Part shown: in pieces, positions 18,864 through 28,201 of the stretch
Layout: every line of letters begins with the position of its first letter
Numbering within the stretch: position 1 is the stretch's first letter
Source of the DNA: Achromobacter piechaudii NBRC 102461
GTDB lineage: Bacteria; Pseudomonadota; Gammaproteobacteria; Burkholderiales; Burkholderiaceae_B
NCBI RefSeq assembly: GCF_001571245.1
Contig: NZ_BCTK01000005.1
Location: 930,001-994,000 of the forward strand
Direction: 5' to 3'
Length of the DNA stretch: 64,000 nucleotides
Made by a program: the position numbers and the translations under genes
Notes under the pieces: model-generated
The model's database searches: none
What the model was told of the DNA's origin: nothing
The model's input: the letters and a program-made list of their open reading frames with translations, nothing else

Positions 18864-19949
18864 ATGAGCAACCAATTTCATTCCTTGAAGGTGGCCTCGG
18901 TGGCGCGCAATACGCGCGACGCCGTCGTCGTGACCTTCGATCTGCCCGACACGCTGACCGACGAGTTCGCCTTCCTGCCGGGGCAGTACCTGACCCTGCG
19001 CACGCAACTGAACGGCGAGGAACTGCGTCGCTCGTACTCGATCTGTTCCGCGCCCCACGACAAGCTGCTGCGCGTCGCCATCAAGAAGGTCGATGAAGGC
19101 GCGTTCTCAAGCTGGGCCAACCAGGAACTGCAACCGGGCCAGACGCTGGAAGTGATGGCGCCGGCGGGTAATTTCACCGTTGATTTCTCGCCCGAGAACC
19201 AGCGCCATTACGTCGCGTTCGCCGTGGGCAGCGGCATCACGCCGGTGTTCTCGCTGGTGAAAACCGCGCTGTCCATCGAGCCGCGCAGCAAATTCACGCT
19301 GTTCTTCGGCAACCGCGCCTCGTCGGCCGTGTTGTTCCGCGAAGAAATCGAAGACCTGAAGAACCAGTACATGGAACGCTTCTCGCTGGTCTACGTGATG
19401 AGCCGCGAGACGCAGGACATCGAACTGTTCAACGGACGTCTGGACGGCGACAAGGTCGACCAGCTGATGTCGGCCTGGATGAGCCCCGAAGACATCGATT
19501 ACGCTTTTGTCTGTGGTCCGCAGACCATGACGGAAAGCGTGGTCGAGCGCTTGCAGGCGCGCGGCATTCCGAAGTCGAATATCAAGTTCGAACTGTTCGG
19601 CGCGCCCAAGGGCCCGCGCGCATTGCGCACCGGCCACGATGCCCCGCAGGCGCCGGGCAAGGGCCAGTGCGAAGTGACCGTGGTGCAGGACGGCCACAGC
19701 CGCATGTTCGTGATTGATAAGAATAAAGACAGCGTGCTGGACTCGGCGCTGGCGCAGGGAATCGAGCTGCCGTATTCGTGCAAGGGCGGCGTGTGTTCCA
19801 CCTGCCGCTGCAAGGTCATCGAAGGCGAAGTCGACATGGATGCCAATTTCGCCCTTGAAGATTACGAAGTGGCGCGCGGTTTCGTATTGAGTTGCCAGAG
19901 CTTTCCGGTCAGCGACCGCCTGGTCATCGACTTCGACCAGGAAACCTGA
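18864..19949 (+). CDS. paaE: 1,2-phenylacetyl-CoA epoxidase reductase subunit PaaE
   Basis: A 361-residue electron-transfer protein. The FAD-binding region (RRSYSICSAP near residues 54-63) is followed by an NAD(P)H domain and a C-terminal plant-type [2Fe-2S] ferredoxin domain (SCKGGVCSTCRCKV, last cysteine in LSCQSFP). It passes electrons from NADPH to PaaA. Normal length and order. Confidence 0.96.
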   Translation: MSNQFHSLKVASVARNTRDAVVVTFDLPDTLTDEFAFLPGQYLTLRTQLNGEELRRSYSICSAPHDKLLRVAIKKVDEGAFSSWANQELQPGQTLEVMAPAGNFTVDFSPENQRHYVAFAVGSGITPVFSLVKTALSIEPRSKFTLFFGNRASSAVLFREEIEDLKNQYMERFSLVYVMSRETQDIELFNGRLDGDKVDQLMSAWMSPEDIDYAFVCGPQTMTESVVERLQARGIPKSNIKFELFGAPKGPRALRTGHDAPQAPGKGQCEVTVVQDGHSRMFVIDKNKDSVLDSALAQGIELPYSCKGGVCSTCRCKVIEGEVDMDANFALEDYEVARGFVLSCQSFPVSDRLVIDFDQET

Positions 19950-19994
19950 CGCGGCCCGAGCCAGTCAGACCCCTAATTCATTGGAGAGACAAGA

Positions 19995-21659
19995 GTGTCC
20001 CAAAAATTCTTCGAGCGTCACCAGCCCGTGCTGGAACAATCCCTGGCGGCTGCCGCGCTGCGCGGCTACTGGAGCCCGTTTGCCGAATCGCCCAGCCCGC
20101 GCAACTATGGCGAAACCGCCAATGACGACGGCCGCGCGGCGTTTGAAGCGCTCAAGGGCAAGCCCTTTCCTCTGAACCTGCACGACGCCGATGGCACCGT
20201 GGGTGGCGAGAAGTCGCCCTATGGTTTCGACCTGGGCATTACGTATCCGCACGTGCCGGTCGACAAGCTGATCGCCGCTTCCAAGCGCGCCTTGGAAGAC
20301 TGGCGCCGCGCCGGCCCGCAAGCCTGGGTGGGCGTGTCGCTGGAGATCCTGGCGCGCCTGAACAAGCTCAGTTTCGAAATCGCCTACGCCGTGCAGCACA
20401 CGACCGGCCAGGGCTTCATGATGGCCTTCCAGGCCGGTGGCCCGCACGCGCAGGATCGCGGCTTTGAAGCCGTGACCTACGCATGGCAGGAAATGTCGCG
20501 CATTCCGGGCGTGGCGATCTGGGAAAAGCCGCAAGGCAAGAACGACCCGATCCGCATGGAAAAGCAATTCACCGTGGTGCCGCGTGGCGTCGCGCTGGTG
20601 ATCGGCTGCTCGACCTTCCCGACCTGGAACGGCTATCCCGGCCTGTTCGCCAGCCTGGCCACCGGCAACACCGTCATCGTCAAGCCGCACCCCGGCGCAA
20701 TCCTGCCCCTGGCCATCACCGTGAAGGTCGCGCGCGAAGTGCTGCAAGAAGCCGGCTTCGATCCCGACGTGGTGCTGCTTGCCGCGCATGAAGCGGGCGA
20801 CGACACGGCGCAGAAGCTGGCGCTGGATCCGGCCGTCAAAATCGTGGACTTCACCGGCAGCACCGCCAACGGCGACTGGCTGGAGAACAACGCTCGCCAG
20901 GCGCTGGTCTACACCGAGAAGGCAGGCGTCAACCAGGTCATCATCGATTCCACCGACGACCTGAAGGGCGTGGCGCGCAATCTGGCCTTCTCGCTGGCGC
21001 TGTACTCGGGCCAGATGTGCACGGCCCCGCAGAATATCTATGTGCCGCGCGATGGCATCAACACGCCGGAAGGCCGGGTCAGCTTCGACGACGTGGCCGC
21101 CGCGCTGGGCGTGGCGCTGGACAAGCTGGGCGCCGATGCCGCCCGCGCCGTGGAATTGACGGGCGCCATCCAGAATGACGGCATCGTCGAACGTATCGAA
21201 AAGGCCCGCGCGCTGGGCCTGCCGGTGGTGGCCGACAGCAAGACGCTGACGCACCCGCAGTTTGAAAACGCACGCGTGCGCACCCCGCTGCTGCTGCGCA
21301 CGGAAGCGGGCAATTCGGCGATCAGCCAGGAATGGTTCGGCCCGATCGCGTTCGTGGTCGCCACCGATTCCACCGCGCACAGCATCAAGCTGGCGCGCGA
21401 CAGCGTCATCGAACATGGCGCGCTGTCCTTGTCGGCCTACACCACTGATCCGCAAGTGGCAGACCAGGTGCAGGACGCGGCGGAAGTGTCGGGCGTGTCG
21501 CTGTCGTTGAACCTGACGGGCCCCGTGTTCGTCAACCAGACCGCGGCATTCAGCGACTTCCATGGCACCGGCGCCAATCCGGCCGCCAATGCGGCGTTGT
21601 CCGACACCGCGTTCGTGTCGAACCGCTTCCGCGTGGTGCAAACCCGCCGTCACGTCTGA
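19995..21659 (+). CDS. paaN: Phenylacetic acid degradation protein PaaN (aldehyde dehydrogenase-like)
   Basis: A 554-residue ALDH-superfamily protein of the PaaN type. The NAD-domain FTGSTANG motif and the catalytic-cysteine context SGQMCTAPQN are visible. It starts with GTG behind GGAGAG. In E. coli the ring-opening step is done by PaaZ, a fusion of ALDH and an (R)-specific enoyl hydratase domain. PaaN has no hydratase domain, so the hydrolytic half must come from another gene. It sits between paaE and paaG, in line with a role in ring cleavage or semialdehyde oxidation. Confidence 0.88.
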   Translation: MSQKFFERHQPVLEQSLAAAALRGYWSPFAESPSPRNYGETANDDGRAAFEALKGKPFPLNLHDADGTVGGEKSPYGFDLGITYPHVPVDKLIAASKRALEDWRRAGPQAWVGVSLEILARLNKLSFEIAYAVQHTTGQGFMMAFQAGGPHAQDRGFEAVTYAWQEMSRIPGVAIWEKPQGKNDPIRMEKQFTVVPRGVALVIGCSTFPTWNGYPGLFASLATGNTVIVKPHPGAILPLAITVKVAREVLQEAGFDPDVVLLAAHEAGDDTAQKLALDPAVKIVDFTGSTANGDWLENNARQALVYTEKAGVNQVIIDSTDDLKGVARNLAFSLALYSGQMCTAPQNIYVPRDGINTPEGRVSFDDVAAALGVALDKLGADAARAVELTGAIQNDGIVERIEKARALGLPVVADSKTLTHPQFENARVRTPLLLRTEAGNSAISQEWFGPIAFVVATDSTAHSIKLARDSVIEHGALSLSAYTTDPQVADQVQDAAEVSGVSLSLNLTGPVFVNQTAAFSDFHGTGANPAANAALSDTAFVSNRFRVVQTRRHV

Positions 21660-21673
21660 GCAGGGCGACGCTT

Positions 21674-22462
21674 ATGAGCTATCAGGATATTCAATTCGAC
21701 CTGTCGGGCGGCATTGTCCGCCTGACGCTGAACCGCCCGGACAAGCTGAACAGCTTCACCGCCAACATGCACGGTGAAGTCGCCGACGCACTGACGCGCG
21801 TGGAAACCGAAGGCGCGCGGGTGCTGGTGCTGACCGGTGCGGGCCGTGGCTTTTGCGCTGGCCAGGACCTGAGCGAACGCAAGCCCTCGGCCGACGGCAC
21901 GCCGCCAGACCTGGGCGAAACCGTGGACAAGTTCTACGCGCCGCTGGTGCGTCGCCTGAACGCGTTGCCCATGCCCGTCGTGGTGGGGGTGAATGGCGTC
22001 GCCGCCGGGGCGGGCGCCAACCTGGCGTTCGCCGGCGACATCGTGATCGCCAAGGCATCGGCCAATTTCATTCAGTCGTTCTGCCGGCTGGGCCTGATCC
22101 CCGATACCGGTGGCACGTTCGCGCTGCCGCGCCTGGTGGGCCGCGCGCGCGCCATGGGCCTGGCGATGCTGGGCGACAAGCTCAGCGCCAAGCAGGCCGA
22201 GGAATGGGGCCTGATCTGGCAATGCGTGGCGGACGAAGAATTCGACGCAACGCTTGAGCGCCTGGCGCAGCATTTCTCGACCGCGCCCACCAAGGGCCTG
22301 GCGTTCACCAAGCGCGCCATGCAGGCAAGCCTGGGCAATGACCTGTCGACGCAGCTGGACCTGGAACGGGACATGATGCGCGAGCTGGGCCAGAGCGCCG
22401 ACTACGCCGAGGGCGTGGCGGCCTTCCTGGGCAAACGCGAACCGCAATTCAAGGGGCAATGA
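21674..22462 (+). CDS. paaG: 2-(1,2-epoxy-1,2-dihydrophenyl)acetyl-CoA isomerase PaaG
   Basis: A 262-residue crotonase-fold enzyme. It has GRGFCAGQDL (oxyanion/CoA loop) and GVAAGAGANLAFAGDIVIA, the second oxyanion-hole glycine run. It isomerises the ring epoxide to the oxepin-CoA. It lies 14 bp after paaN, and its stop overlaps the paaI start. Other crotonases look similar; context decides the name. Confidence 0.92.
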   Translation: MSYQDIQFDLSGGIVRLTLNRPDKLNSFTANMHGEVADALTRVETEGARVLVLTGAGRGFCAGQDLSERKPSADGTPPDLGETVDKFYAPLVRRLNALPMPVVVGVNGVAAGAGANLAFAGDIVIAKASANFIQSFCRLGLIPDTGGTFALPRLVGRARAMGLAMLGDKLSAKQAEEWGLIWQCVADEEFDATLERLAQHFSTAPTKGLAFTKRAMQASLGNDLSTQLDLERDMMRELGQSADYAEGVAAFLGKREPQFKGQ

Positions 22463-22932
22463 TGACCGTGCACGTTCCCCCCGTTGAAGCGCCCAGCGAT
22501 CCCCAGGAATTGGCGCAGGCCGTTGGTACCGTCATGTATGCGGGCGATGCGGCCTCGCAGGGTCTGGACATGAAAGTCGAGGAAATGGCGCCCGGTTATG
22601 CGCGGCTGACGATGCGCGTGCGCGCCGACATGCTGAACGGCCACAAGACCTGCCACGGCGGCTTCATCTTCGCGCTGGCCGACAGCGCGTTCGCGTTCTC
22701 CTGCAATTCCCGCAATGTCAGCACCGTGGCTTCGGGCTGCACCATCGATTACCTGGCGCCGGGATTCGAGGGCGACCTGCTGACCGCCGTGGCGCAAGAG
22801 CGTTCGCTGGCGGGCCGTACGGGCGTCTACGACGTCACGGTCACCAACCAGGACGGCCGCAATGTCGCCCTGTTCCGTGGACGTTCCTATCGCATCAAAG
22901 GCCAGATCGTGGGAGTTCCGGCCGAAGGCTGA
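22459..22932 (+). CDS. paaI: Hydroxyphenylacetyl-CoA thioesterase PaaI
   Basis: A 157-residue hot-dog-fold thioesterase with the family segment TCHGGFIFALADSAFAF. It releases CoA from dead-end paa intermediates. Two adjacent ATGs (22459 and 22462) overlap the paaG stop; either could be used. paaK follows after 137 bp. Confidence 0.93.
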   Translation: MMTVHVPPVEAPSDPQELAQAVGTVMYAGDAASQGLDMKVEEMAPGYARLTMRVRADMLNGHKTCHGGFIFALADSAFAFSCNSRNVSTVASGCTIDYLAPGFEGDLLTAVAQERSLAGRTGVYDVTVTNQDGRNVALFRGRSYRIKGQIVGVPAEG

Positions 22933-23069
22933 GGACGGTGAGCCCCAGCCAAGAACACAGTCGTCATCCAACCAAAGACAAGGCCAACGGCGGGACGGCA
23001 TGAGCGCGGGACGAGAATTCCGCGCGCCGACCCGACCGGCGTAGAGAGAATTTCAGGAGAGAGATAACC

Positions 23070-24389
23070 ATGTCCAACACCATGAGCAAGCCGGGGCTGG
23101 ACCCCATCGAGCATGCCAGCGAGGACGAGCTGCGCGCGTTGCAGCTTGAGCGTCTGAAGTGGTCGCTCAAGCACGCGTACGACAATGTCCCGCACTACAA
23201 GAAGGCCTTCGACGAAGCGGGCGTGCATCCCGATGACCTGAAGCAGCTGTCCGACATTTCGAAGTTTCCCTTCACCACGAAGAAGGAACTGCGCGACAAC
23301 TATCCGTTCGGCATGTTCGCGGTGCCGCGCGAGCGCATTTCGCGCATCCACGCATCCAGTGGCACCACGGGCAAGCCGACGGTGGTGGGCTACACCAAGG
23401 GCGACCTGGACAACTGGGCGAACCTGGTCGCGCGATCGATTCGCGCGGCAGGCGGCAAGCCGGGCGACACCGTGCACATCGCCTACGGCTACGGCCTGTT
23501 CACCGGCGGCCTGGGCGCGCATTACGGCGCGGAACGCCTGGGCTGCACGGTCATTCCCATGTCGGGCGGACAGACCGAAAAGCAGGTGCAGCTGATCAAC
23601 GATTTCCGTCCGGACATCATCATGGTCACGCCCTCCTATTTCTGCAATATTCTGGAAGAACAGCGTCGCCAGGGCATTGATCCGCGTCAAAGCTCGCTGC
23701 GTATCGGCATCTTCGGCGCGGAACCCTGGACTGGCCAGATGCGCGCTGACATCGAGGCCGAAGCGGGCATCGACGCGGTGGACATCTACGGCTTGTCGGA
23801 AGTGATGGGGCCGGGCGTGGCCAGCGAGTGCGTCGAGACCAAGGACGGCCCGGTCGTCTGGGAAGACCACTTCTACGCCGAGATCATCAACCCCGATACC
23901 GGCGAACCCGTGGCCGACGGCGAAGCGGGCGAACTGGTGTTCACGTCGTTGACCAAGGAAGCGATGCCGATCATCCGCTACCGCACGCGCGACCTGACGC
24001 GCCTGTTGCCGGCCACCGCGCGCAGCATGCGCCGCATCGGCAAGATCACGGGCCGCAGCGACGACATGCTGATCGTGCGCGGCGTGAACATGTTCCCCAC
24101 GCAAGTGGAAGAACTGGTGCTCAAGATTGCGCAACTGGCGCCGCATTATCAGCTGGTGCTGTCCCGCACCGGCAACATGGACGAGCTTGAAATCCTGACG
24201 GAAGTGCGCGCCGAGTTCTCGGGGCTGTCGGATGCCGAGCGCAACAACCTGGGCAAGCAGTTGCAGCATGCCGTGAAGACGCACATCGGCGTCAGCGCGC
24301 GTATCCAGGTGTCGGACGCGGGCCATGTCGAGCGCACCCTGACGGGCAAGGCGCGTCGCGTGATCGACAAGCGTCCGAAGGTCGTCTGA
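23070..24389 (+). CDS. paaK: Phenylacetate-CoA ligase PaaK
   Basis: A 439-residue AMP-forming ligase that makes phenylacetyl-CoA, the first step of the pathway. The P-loop-like SSGTTGKP is at 97-104; YGLSEVMGPG and YRTRDLTRL (AMP-binding) follow, then a C-terminal lid. AGGAGAGA precedes the start. It closes the operon, and a bidirectional terminator follows. paaF, paaH and paaJ (late beta-oxidation steps) are not in the window. Confidence 0.96.
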   Translation: MSNTMSKPGLDPIEHASEDELRALQLERLKWSLKHAYDNVPHYKKAFDEAGVHPDDLKQLSDISKFPFTTKKELRDNYPFGMFAVPRERISRIHASSGTTGKPTVVGYTKGDLDNWANLVARSIRAAGGKPGDTVHIAYGYGLFTGGLGAHYGAERLGCTVIPMSGGQTEKQVQLINDFRPDIIMVTPSYFCNILEEQRRQGIDPRQSSLRIGIFGAEPWTGQMRADIEAEAGIDAVDIYGLSEVMGPGVASECVETKDGPVVWEDHFYAEIINPDTGEPVADGEAGELVFTSLTKEAMPIIRYRTRDLTRLLPATARSMRRIGKITGRSDDMLIVRGVNMFPTQVEELVLKIAQLAPHYQLVLSRTGNMDELEILTEVRAEFSGLSDAERNNLGKQLQHAVKTHIGVSARIQVSDAGHVERTLTGKARRVIDKRPKVV

Positions 24390-24408
24390 GGCCTGTGTTT
24401 CGCAGTCG

Positions 24409-24440
24409 AAAAAAGCAGCCCCATGTGGCTGCTTTTTTTT
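24409..24440. terminator. Bidirectional terminator between paaK and the MATE gene
   Basis: AAAAAAGCAGCC / GGCTGCTTTTTTTT with a short loop. A long T-run on one side and A-run on the other let it act on both converging transcripts. Confidence 0.92.
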
Positions 24441-24470
24441 ATGACGCCCGCGCAAGCGGGGCAGGGCGAC

Positions 24471-25871
24471 TTACTGCGCCAGCGTCCGCACCAGGCGCCG
24501 ATACCAGAAGTGCAGCAGGATGGCCGATAGCGCCAGGCCCACCATCGCCATCAGCCACATGCTGCCCGCACCTTGCGGCGAGCCGGGCAACAGCGCGTTG
24601 CGGATGCCGTCCAGGCCGCCCTTGCCAGGACCAAATCCAAACCACCAGCCGCCTACAAGACCCACGCCCGCCAGCGCCACCACTTGCAACAGCAGGGGCA
24701 CCACGGCGACCTTGTAGGCGCGCAGCAAGTACGAGTTGATGCATTGCATCGAGTCGAACAGGTGGAACAGGGGCAAGACCGCCAGCAGCGTGGTGGCCAC
24801 GGCGGCAACGCCAGCGTCATCCGTGTAGGCGGCAAGAATCAGGGGGCGGCCGACCAACAGCACGGCGGCGGTCAACAGCGCGCCGATCAGTCCCAGCACC
24901 AACCCCGCCATACCGGTGCGATGCGCATGCGCAAGATTGCCCGCGCCGATGGCCTGCGCGGTCAACGCGGCAGTCGCCACGCCCAGCGCCATCGGCATCA
25001 TGTAGCACAGCGCGGCCAGGTTCGACATGATCTGGTGCCCGCCCGTGACGTAGGTGCCTTCACGCGCCACCAGCAGCGCCATGAAGGTGAAGGCGGATAC
25101 TTCAACCAGGTAGGAGCCGCCCATCGGGATGCCAAGACGCAGCAGTTCTTTCAGCGTCTTCCAATCGGGCTTGCCGATACGCAGATTGAAGCGGCGATAG
25201 AAGCGGTCGTGCGTAATCACCCAAAGGCCCAATCCCAGGCTCATCCATGACACCCCGGCGGTGGCCAGGCCCGCGCCGGTGGCGCCCATGGCGGGCAGGC
25301 CCAGATTGCCGTAGATGAACAGCCAGTTGAAAAACGCCTTGAAAGCGATGGCCGACAGGTTGATGGCCATGACCAGCTTCGGCCGCGACACCGAGGTGCC
25401 CAGCGCGTAGATGGTGCGAAACACCAGCGCGGCCGGCAGGGCCAGCACCAAGGCCTGCAGGTAGGAGCTGACCCGTTCGCGCACGGCCGGCGCGACGTCT
25501 CCCGACATCGACAGCCACACGTCCGGGAACAGCATGAGCACCGCGCCGACGCCGGACAAGCCCAGCGCCAGCCACACGCCCTGGCCCCAGCTGCGGCCGA
25601 CTTCGTCGTTGTTGCCCGCGCCGAAATGCTGGGCAAGGATGGGGATCAGCGCGTGCACGACGCCCATCAACCCGACGAAAACGGTGATGTAGATAGAGAC
25701 GGACAAAGCCATCGCGGCCAGGTCGCTGGCGCTGGAGTGGCCCGTCATGGCGGTGTCCAGCACGCCGAACGAGATGCCGGCCCACTGGCTGATCAGCACG
25801 GGCCAGGCTTGCTTGGCGATGCCGCGCAAAGTGGCGCCGAAAGAGATCGGCGCCGCGTTGACGGCGTTCAT
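24471..25871 (-). CDS. MATE-family efflux transporter
   Basis: A 466-residue membrane protein with about twelve helices in two similar halves, MATE type (NorM/DinF-like; MGVVHALIPILAQHFGAGN and VEVSAFTFMALLVAREG regions). It exports cationic or polycyclic compounds with Na+ or H+; the substrate is unknown. I chose the ATG complementary to 25869-25871, which overlaps the stop of the upstream glycosyltransferase (ATGA); an upstream extension would lie wholly inside that gene. Confidence 0.9.
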   Translation of the reverse strand: MNAVNAAPISFGATLRGIAKQAWPVLISQWAGISFGVLDTAMTGHSSASDLAAMALSVSIYITVFVGLMGVVHALIPILAQHFGAGNNDEVGRSWGQGVWLALGLSGVGAVLMLFPDVWLSMSGDVAPAVRERVSSYLQALVLALPAALVFRTIYALGTSVSRPKLVMAINLSAIAFKAFFNWLFIYGNLGLPAMGATGAGLATAGVSWMSLGLGLWVITHDRFYRRFNLRIGKPDWKTLKELLRLGIPMGGSYLVEVSAFTFMALLVAREGTYVTGGHQIMSNLAALCYMMPMALGVATAALTAQAIGAGNLAHAHRTGMAGLVLGLIGALLTAAVLLVGRPLILAAYTDDAGVAAVATTLLAVLPLFHLFDSMQCINSYLLRAYKVAVVPLLLQVVALAGVGLVGGWWFGFGPGKGGLDGIRNALLPGSPQGAGSMWLMAMVGLALSAILLHFWYRRLVRTLAQ

Positions 25872-27598
25872 CGGTTCGGGCCGACTCGCAGCAGTCGGAA
25901 CACTTCCTGTCGATCGGCGCGGCGGCCGCCTTGCCACAGCACGTCGGCCCCGTCGCTATAGGCGGCGGTATTGTCGCGCAGGCTCTGGTTGCTGGTCTGT
26001 TGCAGGATCAACGTGCACTTCGCGTCGAACGTGAAGGACAGGTTGTCGAAAATCAGGAACGAGGCGCGCTGTCCGCTGCCCAGGCTCAGGCCGCGCACGC
26101 ATTCGCCGGGCCGGGTATTTTGTGCCAAGGCCTGGGCCAGTTGGCCCGAGACGGTCCGGTAGCTGCGCGCGTAGTCCACCGCCGGCTGCCACAGCAGCAC
26201 CAGCAGGATCCACGTGACGGTCAGGCCGCCTGCGGACAGCACGGTGCCGCGCCACAGCGCTTGGGGGCGTACCCGCAGGCGCCATACGACCAGCGCGATC
26301 CAGGCCACGGTAAAGATGACCGCCAGCGTGAAGGCGCCCCAAGAAATGACGGGCTCGTAGCCGGTGGTCTGGCGGGCGATGTTGCGCGAAATCTGCGCCG
26401 GCCAATTGAAGTGCAAAGCGACCCAGCCGAGCCAGGCGGTAGCGGCGGTCAGCGAAAAACACATGACGGCGAACCAGTCCAGCGTATTGACGACGCCACG
26501 GCGCAGAGTCGGCAACGAGAACGCGCCCAGCACGGCGCAGGGCACCGCGAGCAACACATATTCGGAATCGGTGGCTTCTTCCAGCCCGAACAGCACCAGC
26601 GCGGCACACACCAGCAGCATCAGGGGTAGCCAGATGTGGGGGGCGTAAATCCATTCGCGCCAGCGCCAGACGGCCAGCAGGGCCAGCGGCCACGTCGGCC
26701 ACAGATACCAGGGCAGGTCGCGCAGCGTGCGGCCGACGTCGTGCCAGGAGGGCAGGGCGAAGGACGTGAGGTTCCAGGTCTTCCAGTTGCGAATCCAGTA
26801 CTGGCTGCTTTCGCTTGCCGGGATCCACCAGGCCAGGATCAGAACCGCCGTCACCAGGGCCGCCCACGGCAGCCAGCGCTTGCACTTCCACAATTGGCTG
26901 CGCGGATAGAAGGCCAGCAACGCGCCGATCATGATGGGGACTGCGCCCACCCAGCCCCGCGTGAGGAAGCTGGCGGCCAGGGCGATGCCCAGCGTGGTCG
27001 TGCCGGTGAAGGGGCGGTCAACGCTGCGCGCCAGGGAGTAAAACGCCAGCGCCTGGCAAGCCATGATGGCCGGCACGACGGTGGTTTCATGCGTGCGCTG
27101 CAAAATGCCGACGGTGGCCAGCAGCAGCAGCAGGGCGGCGTCGGCAAGCATGCGGCCGTAGTCGCGCGGTTCAGGTTCGCCGCCGAAAGGCAGCGCCAGC
27201 GGTTGCGCTTCGCTACGGCGGCCCAGCAGATACGTGCCGTACCAGACGCTGGAGGCCGTGATGCCGAACCACAGCAGGTTGGGCAGGCGTCCTGCGGTGA
27301 TGTCGCCGATGAAGGGTCCGAACAACCAGATGCAGATGGCGCCCACCCAGGTGATCAGCGGGCCTTCTTCAGCATGGGCCAGCAGCCCCACCTGCGGCAG
27401 CAACCAGGTGATGCCGCCTTCCCGGATGGCGGTGATCATCGTCGCCAGGCCAACCGCATCGTCCGTTTTCCACGGGTCGCGCATGAACAGGCCGGCCACG
27501 ATATAGGCCAGCGCCAAGCCCAGCAAAATCAGTCTGGGAAGCTTCGCGGTCGCCACGGACGTGAGCCGGGCAGGAGTGGAAAATGAAAGTGGGGACAC
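25868..27598 (-). CDS. ArnT-like family 39 glycosyltransferase (membrane)
   Basis: About 576 residues with roughly twelve hydrophobic segments. The first periplasmic loop has the GT39/PMT pattern MRDPWKTDDAV...EEGPLITW, with acidic residues that in ArnT bind the lipid-linked sugar donor. It probably transfers a sugar from a polyprenyl carrier to an envelope acceptor such as lipid A. The start is unclear: the frame is open back into rpmE but runs through its terminator. The first start codons after that are GTG at 27598 and GTG at 27556, neither with a good Shine-Dalgarno. I give the longer one. It overlaps the MATE gene by four bases. Confidence 0.82.
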   Translation of the reverse strand: MSPLSFSTPARLTSVATAKLPRLILLGLALAYIVAGLFMRDPWKTDDAVGLATMITAIREGGITWLLPQVGLLAHAEEGPLITWVGAICIWLFGPFIGDITAGRLPNLLWFGITASSVWYGTYLLGRRSEAQPLALPFGGEPEPRDYGRMLADAALLLLLATVGILQRTHETTVVPAIMACQALAFYSLARSVDRPFTGTTTLGIALAASFLTRGWVGAVPIMIGALLAFYPRSQLWKCKRWLPWAALVTAVLILAWWIPASESSQYWIRNWKTWNLTSFALPSWHDVGRTLRDLPWYLWPTWPLALLAVWRWREWIYAPHIWLPLMLLVCAALVLFGLEEATDSEYVLLAVPCAVLGAFSLPTLRRGVVNTLDWFAVMCFSLTAATAWLGWVALHFNWPAQISRNIARQTTGYEPVISWGAFTLAVIFTVAWIALVVWRLRVRPQALWRGTVLSAGGLTVTWILLVLLWQPAVDYARSYRTVSGQLAQALAQNTRPGECVRGLSLGSGQRASFLIFDNLSFTFDAKCTLILQQTSNQSLRDNTAAYSDGADVLWQGGRRADRQEVFRLLRVGPNR

Positions 27599-27663
27599 GG
27601 GCGTTAATGTAACCGAGGGATCTGGTTGCGCCAGCCCCTGGCCGGCAAAAAGCAGGCTAGGGA

Positions 27664-27696
27664 GGAAAAAAAAGCAGCCCGAAGGCTGCCTTTTTG
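27664..27696 (-). terminator. Intrinsic terminator after rpmE2
   Basis: GCAGCC / GGCTGC stem with CGAA loop (27674-27689) flanked by an A-run and a T-run. On the minus strand it follows the L31 stop by about 25 bp. Confidence 0.88.
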
Positions 27697-27722
27697 CTGT
27701 GACTCCCGTAGGAGCAACAGGA

Positions 27723-27989
27723 TCAGGAAGCGGACTTGACCGTGCCGGCGGTACGGGCGAAGCGGGCGCGGAACTTTTCCACACGGCCGGTTTCGACGAT
27801 ACGCGTTTGGGCGCCCGTGTAGAACGGGTGCGATTCGGAGGTCACGTCGCACTTGAAGAGCGGGTACGTCTTGCCGTCGATTTCGACGGTTTCGCGCGTG
27901 TGCACGGTCGAACGGGTGATGAACTTGTTGCCCGTTTGCAGGTCGGCGAAAACGACTTCGCGGTATTCGGGGTGAATGCCTTCTTTCAT
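27723..27989 (-). CDS. rpmE2: 50S ribosomal protein L31 type B
   Basis: An 88-residue L31 of the zinc-free (C-minus) type: it has a single cysteine ([15 protein letters not shown]) and lacks the CxxC pairs of type A. It begins [16 protein letters not shown]. Such paralogues often replace zinc-binding L31 under zinc limitation and are often Zur-controlled, but I see no clear Zur box upstream. Its own promoter is suggested by TGCTAGAAT at 28116-28124. Confidence 0.95.
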   Translation of the reverse strand: MKEGIHPEYREVVFADLQTGNKFITRSTVHTRETVEIDGKTYPLFKCDVTSESHPFYTGAQTRIVETGRVEKFRARFARTAGTVKSAS

Positions 27990-28115
27990 GGTGCTTATCC
28001 TAGGACCCGCCAGGGGTCTTTCAAGTTGTAGGGTCGCCAGCCAGGACGCGTGTTGCCGTTCACATTTGAACGCCTACGCAAGGATTCCAGCCACGTATCC
28101 AAAAAGTAACCCCAA

Positions 28116-28124
28116 ATTCTAGCA
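28116..28124 (-). promoter_or_regulatory. Extended -10 promoter for rpmE2
   Basis: Minus-strand TGC-TAGAAT, about 125 bp before the rpmE2 start. No convincing -35. The hairpin 28148-28174 lies just upstream. Confidence 0.45.
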
Positions 28125-28147
28125 TGGGTTTTTCCGGGTACGCCAGG

Positions 28148-28174
28148 GCGGGCTGGCCTGTTTTGCCAGCCCGC
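28148..28174. other. Strong hairpin between kynA and rpmE2
   Basis: Perfect 10-bp stem GCGGGCTGGC / GCCAGCCCGC with a 7-nt loop, 27 bp past the kynA stop. No T-run follows on the minus strand, so it is a poor classical terminator. It may instead protect the 3' end of the kynA message. Confidence 0.5.
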
Positions 28175-28201
28175 AGCCCGGGACGAAAAGGGGACGGGCC
28201 C

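Noticed and set aside
27990..28125. Zur box before the type B L31 gene
   Set aside because: Expected from the family, but no TGTTATA-like palindrome is present, nor the dyad seen at the ZIP gene.
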